The translations under genes were made by a program, and so were the position numbers. The notes under the pieces are model-generated. The model was not told the DNA's origin. It did not search any database and saw only the letters and a list, made by a program, of their open reading frames with translations. Shown here one piece after another: positions 56,021-64,000 of a stretch of 64,000 nt of DNA. How positions within the stretch are numbered: the stretch's first letter is position 1; each line of letters opens with the position of its first letter. The DNA is from Pelodictyon luteolum (GTDB taxonomy: Bacteria; Bacteroidota; Chlorobiia; Chlorobiales; Chlorobiaceae): the NCBI RefSeq assembly GCF_001622165.1, contig NZ_LVWG01000030.1, positions 21,149 to 85,148 of the forward strand, written 5' to 3'.

Positions 56021-56226
56021 ACGTGAAGGTTGTCAGGGAGAAGACCGGTCTGACCCAGGAGCGGTTTGCTGCGGCCTTCGGCATCAGCGTGGCCACATTG
56101 CGGCATTGGGAGCGGGGAGACCGCAAACCCCACGGGCCAGCTCTCGTTCTCCTCGACCTTGTCCGTAAGGCTCCCGATACCGTACTTGGGGTGCTCAATG
56201 AAGATGAAGCTCCTTACGGGGAGTGA
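55918..56226 (+). CDS. HigA-like XRE antitoxin
   Basis: 102 residues. XRE helix-turn-helix at about 42-90 (KTGLTQERFAAAFGISVATL, then HWERGDRKPHGPA), the layout of HigA2/NadS-type antitoxins encoded after their toxin. CAGGTGG six bases before its ATG is the ribosome site. It should bind the palindrome before the toxin gene. It ends ten bases before the convergent argH. Confidence 0.9.
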   Translation: MHSDFDSIRRGLEEAIAYMGGEDVGARVYRPRPIDVKVVREKTGLTQERFAAAFGISVATLRHWERGDRKPHGPALVLLDLVRKAPDTVLGVLNEDEAPYGE

Positions 56227-56236
56227 GCCGGGCCCT

Positions 56237-57622
56237 TCAGCCGAGCAGTTCCCGGGCCTCCCTGATCTGCCGTTCGACCGACTCGAACGAGCAGCTCCCG
56301 TGCGACTTTTTCGACGTGATGCTCGCTTCCGGCGTCAGCGCCGTGAATATTCCCTCGTCGAACACCTCCGAGAACTCCCTGAAGCGCTCGAGCGGGATGT
56401 CGGGCAGGGGAGTCTGGTTCTCGATGCTCCAGCTGACAATCTTTCCGGTGATGCGGTGCGCGTCGCGGAAGGGGACATCTTTCTTCACCAGGTACTCGGC
56501 GATCTCGGTTGCCAGGCTCAAATCCTTCTTCGTGAGCTCTTTCAGGCGCTCCTCCCTGAGCCGCGTGTGCTGCAGCATGCGGTTGAAGAGGGTAACGCTT
56601 GAGATGGCGGTTTCGGCACTGTCGAACAAAGGCGGCTTGTCCTCCTGCATGTCCCGGTTGTAGGAGAGCGGGAGCCCTTTCATGATGGTGAGCATTGCCA
56701 TGAGGTCCCCGTACACCCTTCCGGTTTTTCCCCTGATCAGTTCTGCGATATCAGCGTTCTTCTTCTGCGGCATGATGGAGGAACCGGTCGAGAAGGCGTC
56801 GCTGATCTCCAGATAGCCGAACTCATACGAACTCCAGAGAATGATGTCCTCACAGAAACGCGAGAGGTGCATCATCACGATGGAGCAGCAGGAGATGAAT
56901 TCAATCAGGATATCACGGTCGCTGACGGCATCGATGCTGTTCGTGAAGAGCTCGCTGAAATCAAGCAGCTCGGCCGTACGCCCTGCATTAAGCGGGAGGG
57001 TGCTGCCGGCAAATGCCGCCGCACCAAGCGGAGAAACGTTCACCCGCATCAGAAGATCAAGCAGGCGCTCAGTGTCCCGGTTGAACATGTTGAAGTAGGC
57101 CAGGTAGTAATGGCCTGCCGATATCGGCTGGGCCCTCTGCAGGTGGGTGTAGCCGAAGATGATGGAGTCCTTGTAGGTTTCGGCTTTCTGGACGAGGGTT
57201 CCGAGGAGGTCGTTCAGCGCTTCCTGCAGCTCTTCGATCCGCTCACGCATGTAGAGCCGGGTATCGGTTGCCACCTGGTCGTTACGGCTGCGGCCGGAGT
57301 GGAGTTTGCCGGCAGCGGCTCCTATTTTCTCCTTCAACCGGTTTTCAATCACCGTGTGGATGTCTTCATCCTCCCACTGCGGAACGAGCGTTCCCGTTTC
57401 AATTTCCTTTTCAATCTCTTTCAGCCCCCTGCATATCGCATGGGCGTCATCCGCCGAGATGATGCCTTCCTCGCCGAGCATGGTGGCATGGGCGATGGAG
57501 CCTTGAATGTCTTCATGGTAGAGCTTTCCATCGACATGGACCGATGAGGAAAACCTCAACGCCTCGCTGTCGAACGGTTCATTGAAGCGGCTTGCCCAGA
57601 GAAGTTCTTTCTTGTTGCTCAT
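56237..57622 (-). CDS. argH: Argininosuccinate lyase
   Basis: 461 residues. Splits argininosuccinate into arginine and fumarate, the last arginine step. Family signature [19 protein letters not shown] near residue 277, with [16 protein letters not shown] and [12 protein letters not shown] earlier. Last gene of the arg operon, 102 bases after argG, with a hairpin between. Confidence 0.97.
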   Translation of the reverse strand: MSNKKELLWASRFNEPFDSEALRFSSSVHVDGKLYHEDIQGSIAHATMLGEEGIISADDAHAICRGLKEIEKEIETGTLVPQWEDEDIHTVIENRLKEKIGAAAGKLHSGRSRNDQVATDTRLYMRERIEELQEALNDLLGTLVQKAETYKDSIIFGYTHLQRAQPISAGHYYLAYFNMFNRDTERLLDLLMRVNVSPLGAAAFAGSTLPLNAGRTAELLDFSELFTNSIDAVSDRDILIEFISCCSIVMMHLSRFCEDIILWSSYEFGYLEISDAFSTGSSIMPQKKNADIAELIRGKTGRVYGDLMAMLTIMKGLPLSYNRDMQEDKPPLFDSAETAISSVTLFNRMLQHTRLREERLKELTKKDLSLATEIAEYLVKKDVPFRDAHRITGKIVSWSIENQTPLPDIPLERFREFSEVFDEGIFTALTPEASITSKKSHGSCSFESVERQIREARELLG

Positions 57623-57662
57623 GGCTGCGGCTGGTTGTGCTGGTGGAAAAGAGGAGAAAGGC

Positions 57663-57703
57663 CATACGCCTGCCCCCCCCCGGGAAAAGGGAGCAGGTGT
57701 ATG
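57663..57703 (-). other. Hairpin between argG and argH
   Basis: An 11-base stem with one G-T pair (57663-57673 with 57693-57703); the loop holds a C-rich and a GGG piece that can pair inward. No T-run follows on the minus strand. It may tune argH expression or mRNA decay. Confidence 0.4.
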
Positions 57704-57724
57704 ACCGGGATCCTTGCTGTGCAG

Positions 57725-58927
57725 TTATTTTGCGGGATGGACTTCGCTGAAGGTCTTCAGGCCGAGTCCGTAGATTTGTATGAACCCTGCTGCCGCCTTG
57801 TGGTCGAACGAGTCGGCCTCGGTGTAGGTAGCCAGCGATTCATTGTAGAGCGAGTACGGAGACTGGCGGCCGAGCAGCGTAACAGAGCCTTTGAAGAGTT
57901 TCAGGCGGACCATGCCGGTGACAGGATTCTGGGTATCGTCGACGAATGCGTCGAGGGCAGTGCGCATCGGCGAGAACCAGGTGCCGTTGTAGATGATGTT
58001 TGCGTAGTCCTGAGCGATGTTCTTCTTGTACTGGAAGACGGTTTTCTCAAGGGTAAGGCGCTCGAGTTCGCGGTGTGCGAAGTGCAGGATTGTGGCTGCC
58101 GGGGCTTCATAGATCTCACGCGACTTGATGCCGACGACTCGGTTCTCGATCATGTCAAGGCGGCCGATGCCGTTCTTTGCGCCGAGCTCATTGAGGCGGT
58201 TGATGATGTCCAGTCCGGCCATCTTCTTGCCGTCGACCGATACAGGAACACCCTGTTCGAACTCGATTTCGACCACGGCAGCCTCATTCGGGGCGTTCTC
58301 GGGGGAGGTGGTTATCTGGTAGGCATCTTCGGGAGGCGCAACCATCGGGTCTTCGAGCACGCCGCATTCGATGCTGATTCCCCAGATGTTCTCGTCAATT
58401 GAGTAGGGGCTCTTTTTTGTGGCCGACACCGGGATGTTGTGCTTGATGGCGTAGTCCATTTCAGACTCGCGTGAGGTGAACTCCCATTCACGGAGCGGAG
58501 CGAGCACCTTCAGGTGCGGGGCGAGCGAGGCGAAGGTCACTTCAAAGCGGACCTGGTCGTTGCCTTTGCCGGTGCAGCCGTGGGCGAGCATGGTGCAGTT
58601 CTCTTCAAGTGCGACGTCGACAAGCGCTTTGGCCAGGAGCGGACGGCCGAGCGCAGTCGCCAGCGGATAGACATCCTCATACAGGGCGCCTGCCTTCAGT
58701 GCGCGCCAGATGTAGTCTTCGACAAACGGCTTCTTGAGGTCGACGAAATGGAAAGCCGAAGCGCCGGTCGCTATGGCTTTGGATTCAAGGTTCTCTATCT
58801 CTTTCTGCTGGCCGAGGTTGCCCGTGACGGCAACGATATCGGCATCGTACTTGTCCTTCAGCCATTTGATCATGATCGAAGTGTCAAGTCCGCCGGAATA
58901 GGCGATCGCAATTTTTTCTCTCTGCAT
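57725..58927 (-). CDS. argG: Argininosuccinate synthase
   Basis: 400 residues. Joins citrulline and aspartate with ATP. P-loop-like [15 protein letters not shown] at the N-terminus, [14 protein letters not shown] near residue 115, and [15 protein letters not shown] near 180. Starts 17 bases after argR. Confidence 0.98.
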   Translation of the reverse strand: MQREKIAIAYSGGLDTSIMIKWLKDKYDADIVAVTGNLGQQKEIENLESKAIATGASAFHFVDLKKPFVEDYIWRALKAGALYEDVYPLATALGRPLLAKALVDVALEENCTMLAHGCTGKGNDQVRFEVTFASLAPHLKVLAPLREWEFTSRESEMDYAIKHNIPVSATKKSPYSIDENIWGISIECGVLEDPMVAPPEDAYQITTSPENAPNEAAVVEIEFEQGVPVSVDGKKMAGLDIINRLNELGAKNGIGRLDMIENRVVGIKSREIYEAPAATILHFAHRELERLTLEKTVFQYKKNIAQDYANIIYNGTWFSPMRTALDAFVDDTQNPVTGMVRLKLFKGSVTLLGRQSPYSLYNESLATYTEADSFDHKAAAGFIQIYGLGLKTFSEVHPAK

Positions 58928-58944
58928 TGTCGTTGTGGTATTGA

Positions 58945-59397
58945 TCAGTTTGTGGAAAGATTTTTCTGAATATAGGACATCAGCACCGAAATATTCTGCA
59001 CTGAATCAGGAATTACCAGGACCGTATCGTCACCGGCGATGGTACCGAGAATGAGCGGGCTTTTGAACTGGTCGAGCCATGATCCTACGCCGTGAGCACG
59101 GCCGGGAAGGGTGCGGACGATGACCGAGGTTTCATTTGCGGCAACAGAGGTGACTTCCATCCCCACCAGCCCCTTGATGATGCGGCCGGTGCTTTCATCG
59201 CCGAGCAGCAGGCGGTAGCCTGCATGGGTTTTCGAGCGCACAATGCCAAGCTCGGCGCAGTCGCGCGAAAGGGTTGCCTGCGCGACCTTGATGCCGGATT
59301 CCCGGAGAAGGCGGAGAAGGTCATGCTGGTTTCCGACGCCCTCCTGCTGGATGAGCTCCCGGATCCGCTGCTGGCGTATGTGCTTGTTCATCGGCAC
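58945..59397 (-). CDS. argR: Arginine repressor
   Basis: 150 residues. N-terminal winged helix ([24 protein letters not shown], then [17 protein letters not shown]) and C-terminal arginine-binding oligomerisation domain ([12 protein letters not shown]). It lies inside the operon it should regulate, two bases after argF, so it is autoregulated with the biosynthetic genes. Confidence 0.95.
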   Translation of the reverse strand: MPMNKHIRQQRIRELIQQEGVGNQHDLLRLLRESGIKVAQATLSRDCAELGIVRSKTHAGYRLLLGDESTGRIIKGLVGMEVTSVAANETSVIVRTLPGRAHGVGSWLDQFKSPLILGTIAGDDTVLVIPDSVQNISVLMSYIQKNLSTN

Positions 59398-59399
59398 CT

Positions 59400-60392
59400 T
59401 CAGGCCTTGATGTTTTTGGCAGCGTTCTGCAGCCGGTGGGTGAGATGGAACTTGCGGTACTCGTCGTGGTTGAGAAGCTTCACGAGGAGCGCCTTCTGCA
59501 CATGCAGGCGGTTTTCCGCCTCATCGATGATGATGGCCTGCGGCCCGTCCATCACTTCGGCCGTTATCTCCTCTCCCCGATGTGCCGGCATGCAGTGCAT
59601 GACGACAGCGGAGGGTTTGGCAACGGCAAGCATCCGGCTGTTGATCTGGAACGGTGCGAACGCCTTAAGCCGCTCTTTCTGCTCCTCTTCCTGGCCCATG
59701 CTGGTCCAGACATCGGTATAGAGCACGTCGGCGTCTTTTGCTGCAGCCATCGGATCGTGAATGATCTCAATGGTGCTGATGCCCTTTTTCCTGGCCGCTT
59801 CAAGCAGCCCGGCGTCCGGAGTATAGCCTTCGGGGCAGGCGAGCACGAAATGGAAGGGGAGGATGCCGGCAAGTTCAATCCAGGAGTTTGCCACGTTGTT
59901 GCCGTCACCGACGAAGACGACCTTGATGCCCGCTTTCCAGAGCCCTTTTTCGTACAGGGTGAAGGCATCGGCCAGAATCTGGCACGGGTGTGAGAGGTCG
60001 GTCAGGGCGTTGACGACCGGAATTGAGGCACTGCCGGCAAGGCCCTCTATGACGGAATGCTCGTGCAGACGGGCGACGATTGCGTCATTGTAACGGGAAA
60101 GGAGGAGGCCGATGTCCTCGACCGATTCTCGCGAACCGACGCCGATGGACTTGCCGTCGAGGTTGATCGAGTACCCTCCGAGCTCATGGATGCCGAGCTC
60201 AAAGGAGACCCGGGTCCTCAGCGAGGGCTTGTTGAAGATCATGGCGACCGTTTTGCCCTCAAGCGGGCGGAATCCGTTTCCGCCCTCACGGCGGGTTTTC
60301 TTGATGAAGAGGGAGTAGTCGAACAGTTCTATGATCTTCGAAGCGTCAAGAGGTTCGAATCCAAGAAAATCGCGTTTATCGGTAGGTTTCAT
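59400..60392 (-). CDS. argF: Ornithine carbamoyltransferase
   Basis: 330 residues. Makes citrulline. Carbamoyl-phosphate loop FNKPSLRTRVSFELG (SLRTR form), DLSHPCQILAD for ornithine side, and HCMPAHRGEEIT near the C-terminus with the catalytic Cys. The Pro-rich loop of N-acetylated or succinylated variants is not seen, so ornithine is the likely substrate. Confidence 0.95.
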   Translation of the reverse strand: MKPTDKRDFLGFEPLDASKIIELFDYSLFIKKTRREGGNGFRPLEGKTVAMIFNKPSLRTRVSFELGIHELGGYSINLDGKSIGVGSRESVEDIGLLLSRYNDAIVARLHEHSVIEGLAGSASIPVVNALTDLSHPCQILADAFTLYEKGLWKAGIKVVFVGDGNNVANSWIELAGILPFHFVLACPEGYTPDAGLLEAARKKGISTIEIIHDPMAAAKDADVLYTDVWTSMGQEEEQKERLKAFAPFQINSRMLAVAKPSAVVMHCMPAHRGEEITAEVMDGPQAIIIDEAENRLHVQKALLVKLLNHDEYRKFHLTHRLQNAAKNIKA

Positions 60393-60413
60393 GTGAGTTG
60401 GCTCGCGCCAGGG

Positions 60414-61331
60414 TTAATGGTTGCTGTCGTCGTCCTGTTCGGATATGAACTGGGTGCCGACTCCCTCATGGGTAAATATTTCAAGCAGGAGGGAGTGGAC
60501 TGACTTTCCGTCGATGATGTGGATCTTCCGGACCCCTCCGTCGAGCGTCAGGAACCCGGAAAGGACTTTCGGGATCATGCCGCCGGTGATGATGCCCTGC
60601 TCGATGAAGTCTGCGGCTTCAGCCTTGCATATGGTTTTCAGGATCCTCTCGCCGACCTGGATACCTGCCACGTCGCTCACATAGATGAGCTTTTCGGCCT
60701 TCAGGGCAATGGCGATGCTGCTGGCGGCGTCGTCAGCGTTGATGTTGTAGATGTTTCCATCATCGTCAAAGCCGATAGGGGCAATGACGGGGATCAGCCC
60801 CGCCTTGCAGAGCAGGTCGATGTAGGCGGTGTTGATCGTTTCAATCTCACCTACAAGGCCGAGCGTGGCGGCATCCCTGCACGGCACGGCCTGGATGGTG
60901 TCGGCATCAAGGCCGGTCACGCCGACCGCCTTGCCGCCGTGTTCGCTGATCAGCTGGACGATGTCCTGGTTGACCTTTCCGGCAAGCGTCATCTGCACCA
61001 CGGAGATCATATCCTTGTCGGTTACCCGTTTGCCGTGCACGAACGTGGAGGTGATGCCGAGCTTTTCAGCCGTTTTGGTGATGGCGTCTCCGCCGCCGTG
61101 CACCAGCACGACGTTGATGCCGACCTTGCGGAGCAGTGTGACGTTCTGTGCGAATGAGTTCTTGAGGCACAGATCCTTCATCGCCGAACCTCCGTACTTT
61201 ATGACGAAGGTTTTCCTCTCGAATTTACGGATGTAGGGCAGGGCCTCGATGAGCACCTGGCCAATGGCCGTCTTTGGTGCCTTGCGTACCGGCCTCAGGT
61301 CGCTGCAGGAGAGTGAATCGATTTGTTTCAA
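60414..61331 (-). CDS. argB: N-acetylglutamate kinase
   Basis: 305 residues. VIKYGGSAM at the nucleotide site, LVHGGGDAI for the substrate side, and the Lys in the C-terminal ATP region ([10 protein letters not shown]). About 25 residues precede the core; such an N-terminal helix is a mark of the arginine-inhibited hexameric form, which fits the acetyl-recycling route implied by argJ. Confidence 0.95.
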   Translation of the reverse strand: MKQIDSLSCSDLRPVRKAPKTAIGQVLIEALPYIRKFERKTFVIKYGGSAMKDLCLKNSFAQNVTLLRKVGINVVLVHGGGDAITKTAEKLGITSTFVHGKRVTDKDMISVVQMTLAGKVNQDIVQLISEHGGKAVGVTGLDADTIQAVPCRDAATLGLVGEIETINTAYIDLLCKAGLIPVIAPIGFDDDGNIYNINADDAASSIAIALKAEKLIYVSDVAGIQVGERILKTICKAEAADFIEQGIITGGMIPKVLSGFLTLDGGVRKIHIIDGKSVHSLLLEIFTHEGVGTQFISEQDDDSNH

Positions 61332-61362
61332 TACGGTCTGCTTTGTTGGGTGTTAGATACGG

Positions 61363-62649
61363 TCAGCTCCTGTAGCTGCCGTTGATGTCTACATATTCTT
61401 TGCTGAGGTCGCAGGTCCATACGCGCGCCGAAGCAGTTCCAGCCCCGAGGCGAAGGGTGATTGCGTAAGAAGGCCGGGCAAGTATGGCGGCCGCCTCCTC
61501 CTCTGAAAAATCAGCCTGAAGTCCGCGCCGGAGAATCGGCAGCTCCTCGAAGTAGAGCTCGAGGTCCTCTTCGCGGAACATGGCGCCCGAGCGGCCTGCG
61601 GCGGCAATGATGCGGCCCCAGTTGGCGTCTTCGCCGTGCAGGGCTGTCTTGACGAGGCTCGACTGCGCGATGGTGCGGGCTGCCATTACAGCCTCCCCGG
61701 TGCTCCGGGCCTCCTGCACGTTGATTTCAACAAGCTTCGTCGCACCTTCTCCGTCGATGACGATGAGACGGGCGAGAAACCCCATCAGCGACTCCAGACC
61801 GGCGGTAAAGAGTCTGAGGTCTTCACTGCCGGCTTCAACTGAGGGGCCCGTGCCGCTGGCCATGATGACTGCCATGTCGTTGGTACTCGTATCGCCGTCG
61901 ACAGTGATTGCATTGAAGCTTCCCAGGTTGGCGATCCGGAGGGCTTCCTGCAAAAGGCCTTGTTCGATATCGGCATCGGTGGCAAGGAATGCGAGCATGG
62001 TGGCCATGTTCGGAGCAATCATCCCGGACCCTTTCGCTACGCCACTGATCCTGACGGTGCCGCCGCTGAGCGCTATGTCGACGTAAAAGAATTTCGGAAA
62101 GGTGTCGGTGGTCATGATGGCTTCAGCCGCCTCGACGCCGGATGATTCCCCGAGGGTGGCGGGGAGAGCTTCAACACCGCGAAGGATATTCTCCATCGGC
62201 AGCAGCTGGCCGATCACGCCGGTTGAGGAGACGATGACCTCTTCGGCTTTGATGCCGAGCACTTCGGCAGCTTTTGCCGCCGTGTCTTCAGCATCCCGCA
62301 GCCCCTGCATCCCGGTTGCAGCATTGGCGTTGCCGCTGTTGCAGATGACTGCGCGGATGTCCGAGCCAGCAGCGGCAATGTTCCTGCGGGACAGCACGAC
62401 CGGAGCGGCACAGCAGAGATTGGTGGTGAACACGCCTGCCGTCACGGCCGGCTGCTCACTGAAGAGAAGGAACATGTCGGTTCTTCCTGAGTACTTTATG
62501 CCTGCGGCTGCGGCCGACGTCTTAAATCCTTTCGGCCAGAACCCTTTTGCTCCATCTCTATCAGCAGCCATTGGCTGAACCCCTGCAGGCCAGAGGGTTG
62601 CAGCAGCATGAGCTTGGATGGTGGCGAGCGCCTTCTCTCTTTTTTTCAA
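61363..62649 (-). CDS. argJ: Glutamate N-acetyltransferase / ornithine acetyltransferase
   Basis: 428 residues. Moves acetyl from acetylornithine to glutamate. The self-cleaving Ala-Thr is in GMIAPNMATMLAFLATDAD; oxyanion Thr pair in VSSTGVIGQ. TVDGDTSTNDMAVIMASG is also typical. An ATG at 62571 could be the start, giving a length closer to many relatives. Confidence 0.95.
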   Translation of the reverse strand: MKKREKALATIQAHAAATLWPAGVQPMAADRDGAKGFWPKGFKTSAAAAGIKYSGRTDMFLLFSEQPAVTAGVFTTNLCCAAPVVLSRRNIAAAGSDIRAVICNSGNANAATGMQGLRDAEDTAAKAAEVLGIKAEEVIVSSTGVIGQLLPMENILRGVEALPATLGESSGVEAAEAIMTTDTFPKFFYVDIALSGGTVRISGVAKGSGMIAPNMATMLAFLATDADIEQGLLQEALRIANLGSFNAITVDGDTSTNDMAVIMASGTGPSVEAGSEDLRLFTAGLESLMGFLARLIVIDGEGATKLVEINVQEARSTGEAVMAARTIAQSSLVKTALHGEDANWGRIIAAAGRSGAMFREEDLELYFEELPILRRGLQADFSEEEAAAILARPSYAITLRLGAGTASARVWTCDLSKEYVDINGSYRS

Positions 62650-62698
62650 CGGTGTTGTGTTCTTCTTTGCGTGTTGTTTCTTTCGCCTCTTCTAGGAT

Positions 62699-63727
62699 TC
62701 AAAGCCCTGCGGTTTCATCAATCCCGAGCATGATGTTCATGTTCTCGACAGCCTGGCCGGCTGCTCCCTTCAGGAGGTTGTCGATGGTCGATACAATGGT
62801 AAGGGTGCCGTTCTGCCCGGCACATGCAACATGAAGGTCGCAGAAGTTGGTATGGGCGACATGACGCACCTCCGGCATTTCACACCGCACTCTTGTGAAG
62901 GGCGCATTGCCGTAGAATGCCTCATAGGCGCTCCTTGTCTCATTGAGATCAACCGGACCGTCCAGCGTTACGGAGAGGGTTGCGTAGATGCCGCGGACCA
63001 GGGGGCCGATAAGGGGGGTGAAGCTGAAGTCGAATGAGGGGTTTCTGACTGAGGTGCCGAGCGCCTGCATGATTTCAGGGGTGTGCTGGTGCACTCCTAC
63101 CTTGTAGGCCCTGATGTTTTCACTCATTTCGGCAAACGAAAGTTCGGTTTTGGAGCTCCGTCCTGCACCCGAAAGGCCCGAAATCGCCGTACAGGCGACA
63201 GAGCGCACCCGAGGCAGTGATGCAGAGGGGGCAAACAGGGGAGCGAGCGCGAGAATGATCGCCGTGGCGTAGCATCCGGGATTGCTTACGGTACGGGCTC
63301 CGGCTATCGCTTCACGGGAAAGTTCCGGCATGGCATAGGTCATCACGGCATCGGGGGATTTCCTGCCGCCGTAGAACTGCTCATGCTCATCCGTGTCCCG
63401 AAGGCGGAAGTCTCCTGACAGGTCTATGACCATTTTACCTGCGGCCTGAAGCTTCGGCACTATGGCGTGCGCTTCGCCGTGCGGCAGTGCGAGGAAATAG
63501 ATGTCGCTTCCGGTTTCTCCATCGTAGGTGCGGTAGACACGGTCACAGCCGAGGGCAGGGTAGAGGGAGGAAACTGATTTTCCTGCCTGCGAGAATGCAT
63601 AGAGGTGCTCAAGTCTGACGGCCGGGTGGCGGAGGATGAGCCGGGTGAGTTCGGCTCCGGAATACCCGGAAGCGCCGATGATCGAGACGGTCGGTCCCGA
63701 TGGTGCCCCATGCAGGGAAGCGTTCAT
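62699..63727 (-). CDS. argC: N-acetyl-gamma-glutamyl-phosphate reductase
   Basis: 342 residues. NADPH-dependent reduction of acetylglutamyl phosphate. [16 protein letters not shown] at the N-terminus, catalytic Cys in [12 protein letters not shown], and [10 protein letters not shown] near residue 215. First gene of the operon; the likely ARG box is 19 bases upstream of its ATG. Confidence 0.96.
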   Translation of the reverse strand: MNASLHGAPSGPTVSIIGASGYSGAELTRLILRHPAVRLEHLYAFSQAGKSVSSLYPALGCDRVYRTYDGETGSDIYFLALPHGEAHAIVPKLQAAGKMVIDLSGDFRLRDTDEHEQFYGGRKSPDAVMTYAMPELSREAIAGARTVSNPGCYATAIILALAPLFAPSASLPRVRSVACTAISGLSGAGRSSKTELSFAEMSENIRAYKVGVHQHTPEIMQALGTSVRNPSFDFSFTPLIGPLVRGIYATLSVTLDGPVDLNETRSAYEAFYGNAPFTRVRCEMPEVRHVAHTNFCDLHVACAGQNGTLTIVSTIDNLLKGAAGQAVENMNIMLGIDETAGL

Positions 63728-63745
63728 GCAGATCTCTCTTTAAAC

Positions 63746-63761
63746 AATGAATAAATATCCA
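63746..63761. promoter_or_regulatory. Candidate ARG box upstream of argC
   Basis: AATGAATAAATATCCA resembles the ArgR site (consensus near wnTGAATwwwwATTCAnw) with good agreement in the left half and a weaker right half. Its place, 19-34 bases before argC, and argR in the same operon support it. No second good box was found. Confidence 0.55.
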
Positions 63762-63930
63762 GCAAAGCGGATATATAAATCTTTTCCTGCGCATTTTCAA
63801 ACCCTGCAGGGCATTTTTGCATTCGTGTGTCAATTGCATCGCATTTTTATGCCAAGCGCTTTTTTCTCAGTATCTTACCCCAAGCCGGGGGTGCGCCTGA
63901 AGCCACCCGTAACCGCCCTTATGGATACCT

Positions 63931-64000
63931 ATGCATATGATCCTTTTCCGTTGGTCCTCTTCACGCCCTGCCTTCGCGCTGATTCCGGGGCTTCTTCTAG
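63931..64000 (+). CDS. Start of a probable exported protein (partial)
   Basis: An open frame from ATG 63931 (or 63937) to the window end reads MHMILFRWSSSRPAFALIPG and on into LLL, which looks like the start of a signal peptide or membrane segment. Only 23 codons are visible, so this is a weak call. It is divergent from argC. Confidence 0.35.
   Translation, partial: MHMILFRWSSSRPAFALIPGLLL

Noticed and set aside
57673..57681. Run of nine C between argG and argH
   Set aside because: It is non-coding and part of a hairpin loop; there is no frame for it to switch.
60352..60364. GGTTCGAATCC, a tRNA T-loop-like run
   Set aside because: It lies inside argF and no cloverleaf forms around it; I found no tRNA elsewhere in the window.
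63811..63850. Possible second ARG box upstream of argC
   Set aside because: The TTTTTGCATTC pieces lack the paired half-sites of an ARG box.

Overview
The window reads as a stretch of a Gram-negative chromosome of moderately high GC. The gene set and protein character suggest a green sulfur bacterium (Chlorobiaceae, Chlorobium/Pelodictyon-like): argCJBFRGH operon, class II aldolase, short RRM RNA-binding protein, secreted DsrE-like protein, mostly weak Shine-Dalgarno sites. The phylum is an inference with moderate confidence; no rRNA, photosystem or chlorosome gene is present to prove it. I saw no tRNA, rRNA, CRISPR array, transposase or integrase.

Layout. 1-5935 holds the end of recC, then recB and recD (exonuclease V) with 4-base overlaps. 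5932-15927, mostly on the minus strand, holds a fused 5-oxoprolinase/hydantoinase with a small helix-turn-helix protein, methylglyoxal synthase, a DUF218 protein, an MltF-like transglycosylase, an orphan ParA and a CHAD protein; a secreted DsrE-like gene lies on the plus strand. 16162-31600 is mixed housekeeping: BMP lipoprotein, epimerase, cNMP/CBS/DUF294 protein plus exonuclease, methyltransferase, pyrC, FAH-family hydrolase, a frameshifted 5-formyl-THF cyclo-ligase, ppk1, rpiB, a CBS protein, an XRE-S24 repressor, an M20 amidohydrolase and class II aldolase. 31766-34308 holds a tail-specific protease and an RRM protein.

34386-43585 is an accessory locus: a 7TM-DISM histidine kinase and an OmpR-type regulator, then a DUF4402 pilin-like protein, a PapD-like chaperone, a divergent usher with a duplicated N-terminal module, and an alpha/beta hydrolase. 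The pilin and chaperone genes are visibly AT-richer than the rest.

44149-54543 is the most unusual region, one tightly overlapping plus-strand operon. It encodes an NMT1/THI5-like binding protein, a Cache-HAMP-PP2C phosphatase, a lipoprotein and two permeases carrying five circularly permuted SBP_bac_3 modules, an ABC ATPase with an RsbW-like C-terminal domain, a STAS antagonist, an RsbW-like kinase and a truncated NCS2 permease. It looks like a solute sensor and importer wired to a partner-switching module. The island, together with a following acetolactate decarboxylase gene, lies between the intact 3' end of the hydrolase gene (43585) and a decayed same-orientation copy of that 3' end (55383-55486). 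That suggests insertion or duplication at that gene.

55550-56226 is a HigBA-like toxin-antitoxin pair behind a perfect 27-base palindrome. 56237-63727 is the arginine operon on the minus strand, read argC-J-B-F-R-G-H, with a candidate ARG box before argC. The window ends in the start of a probable exported protein.
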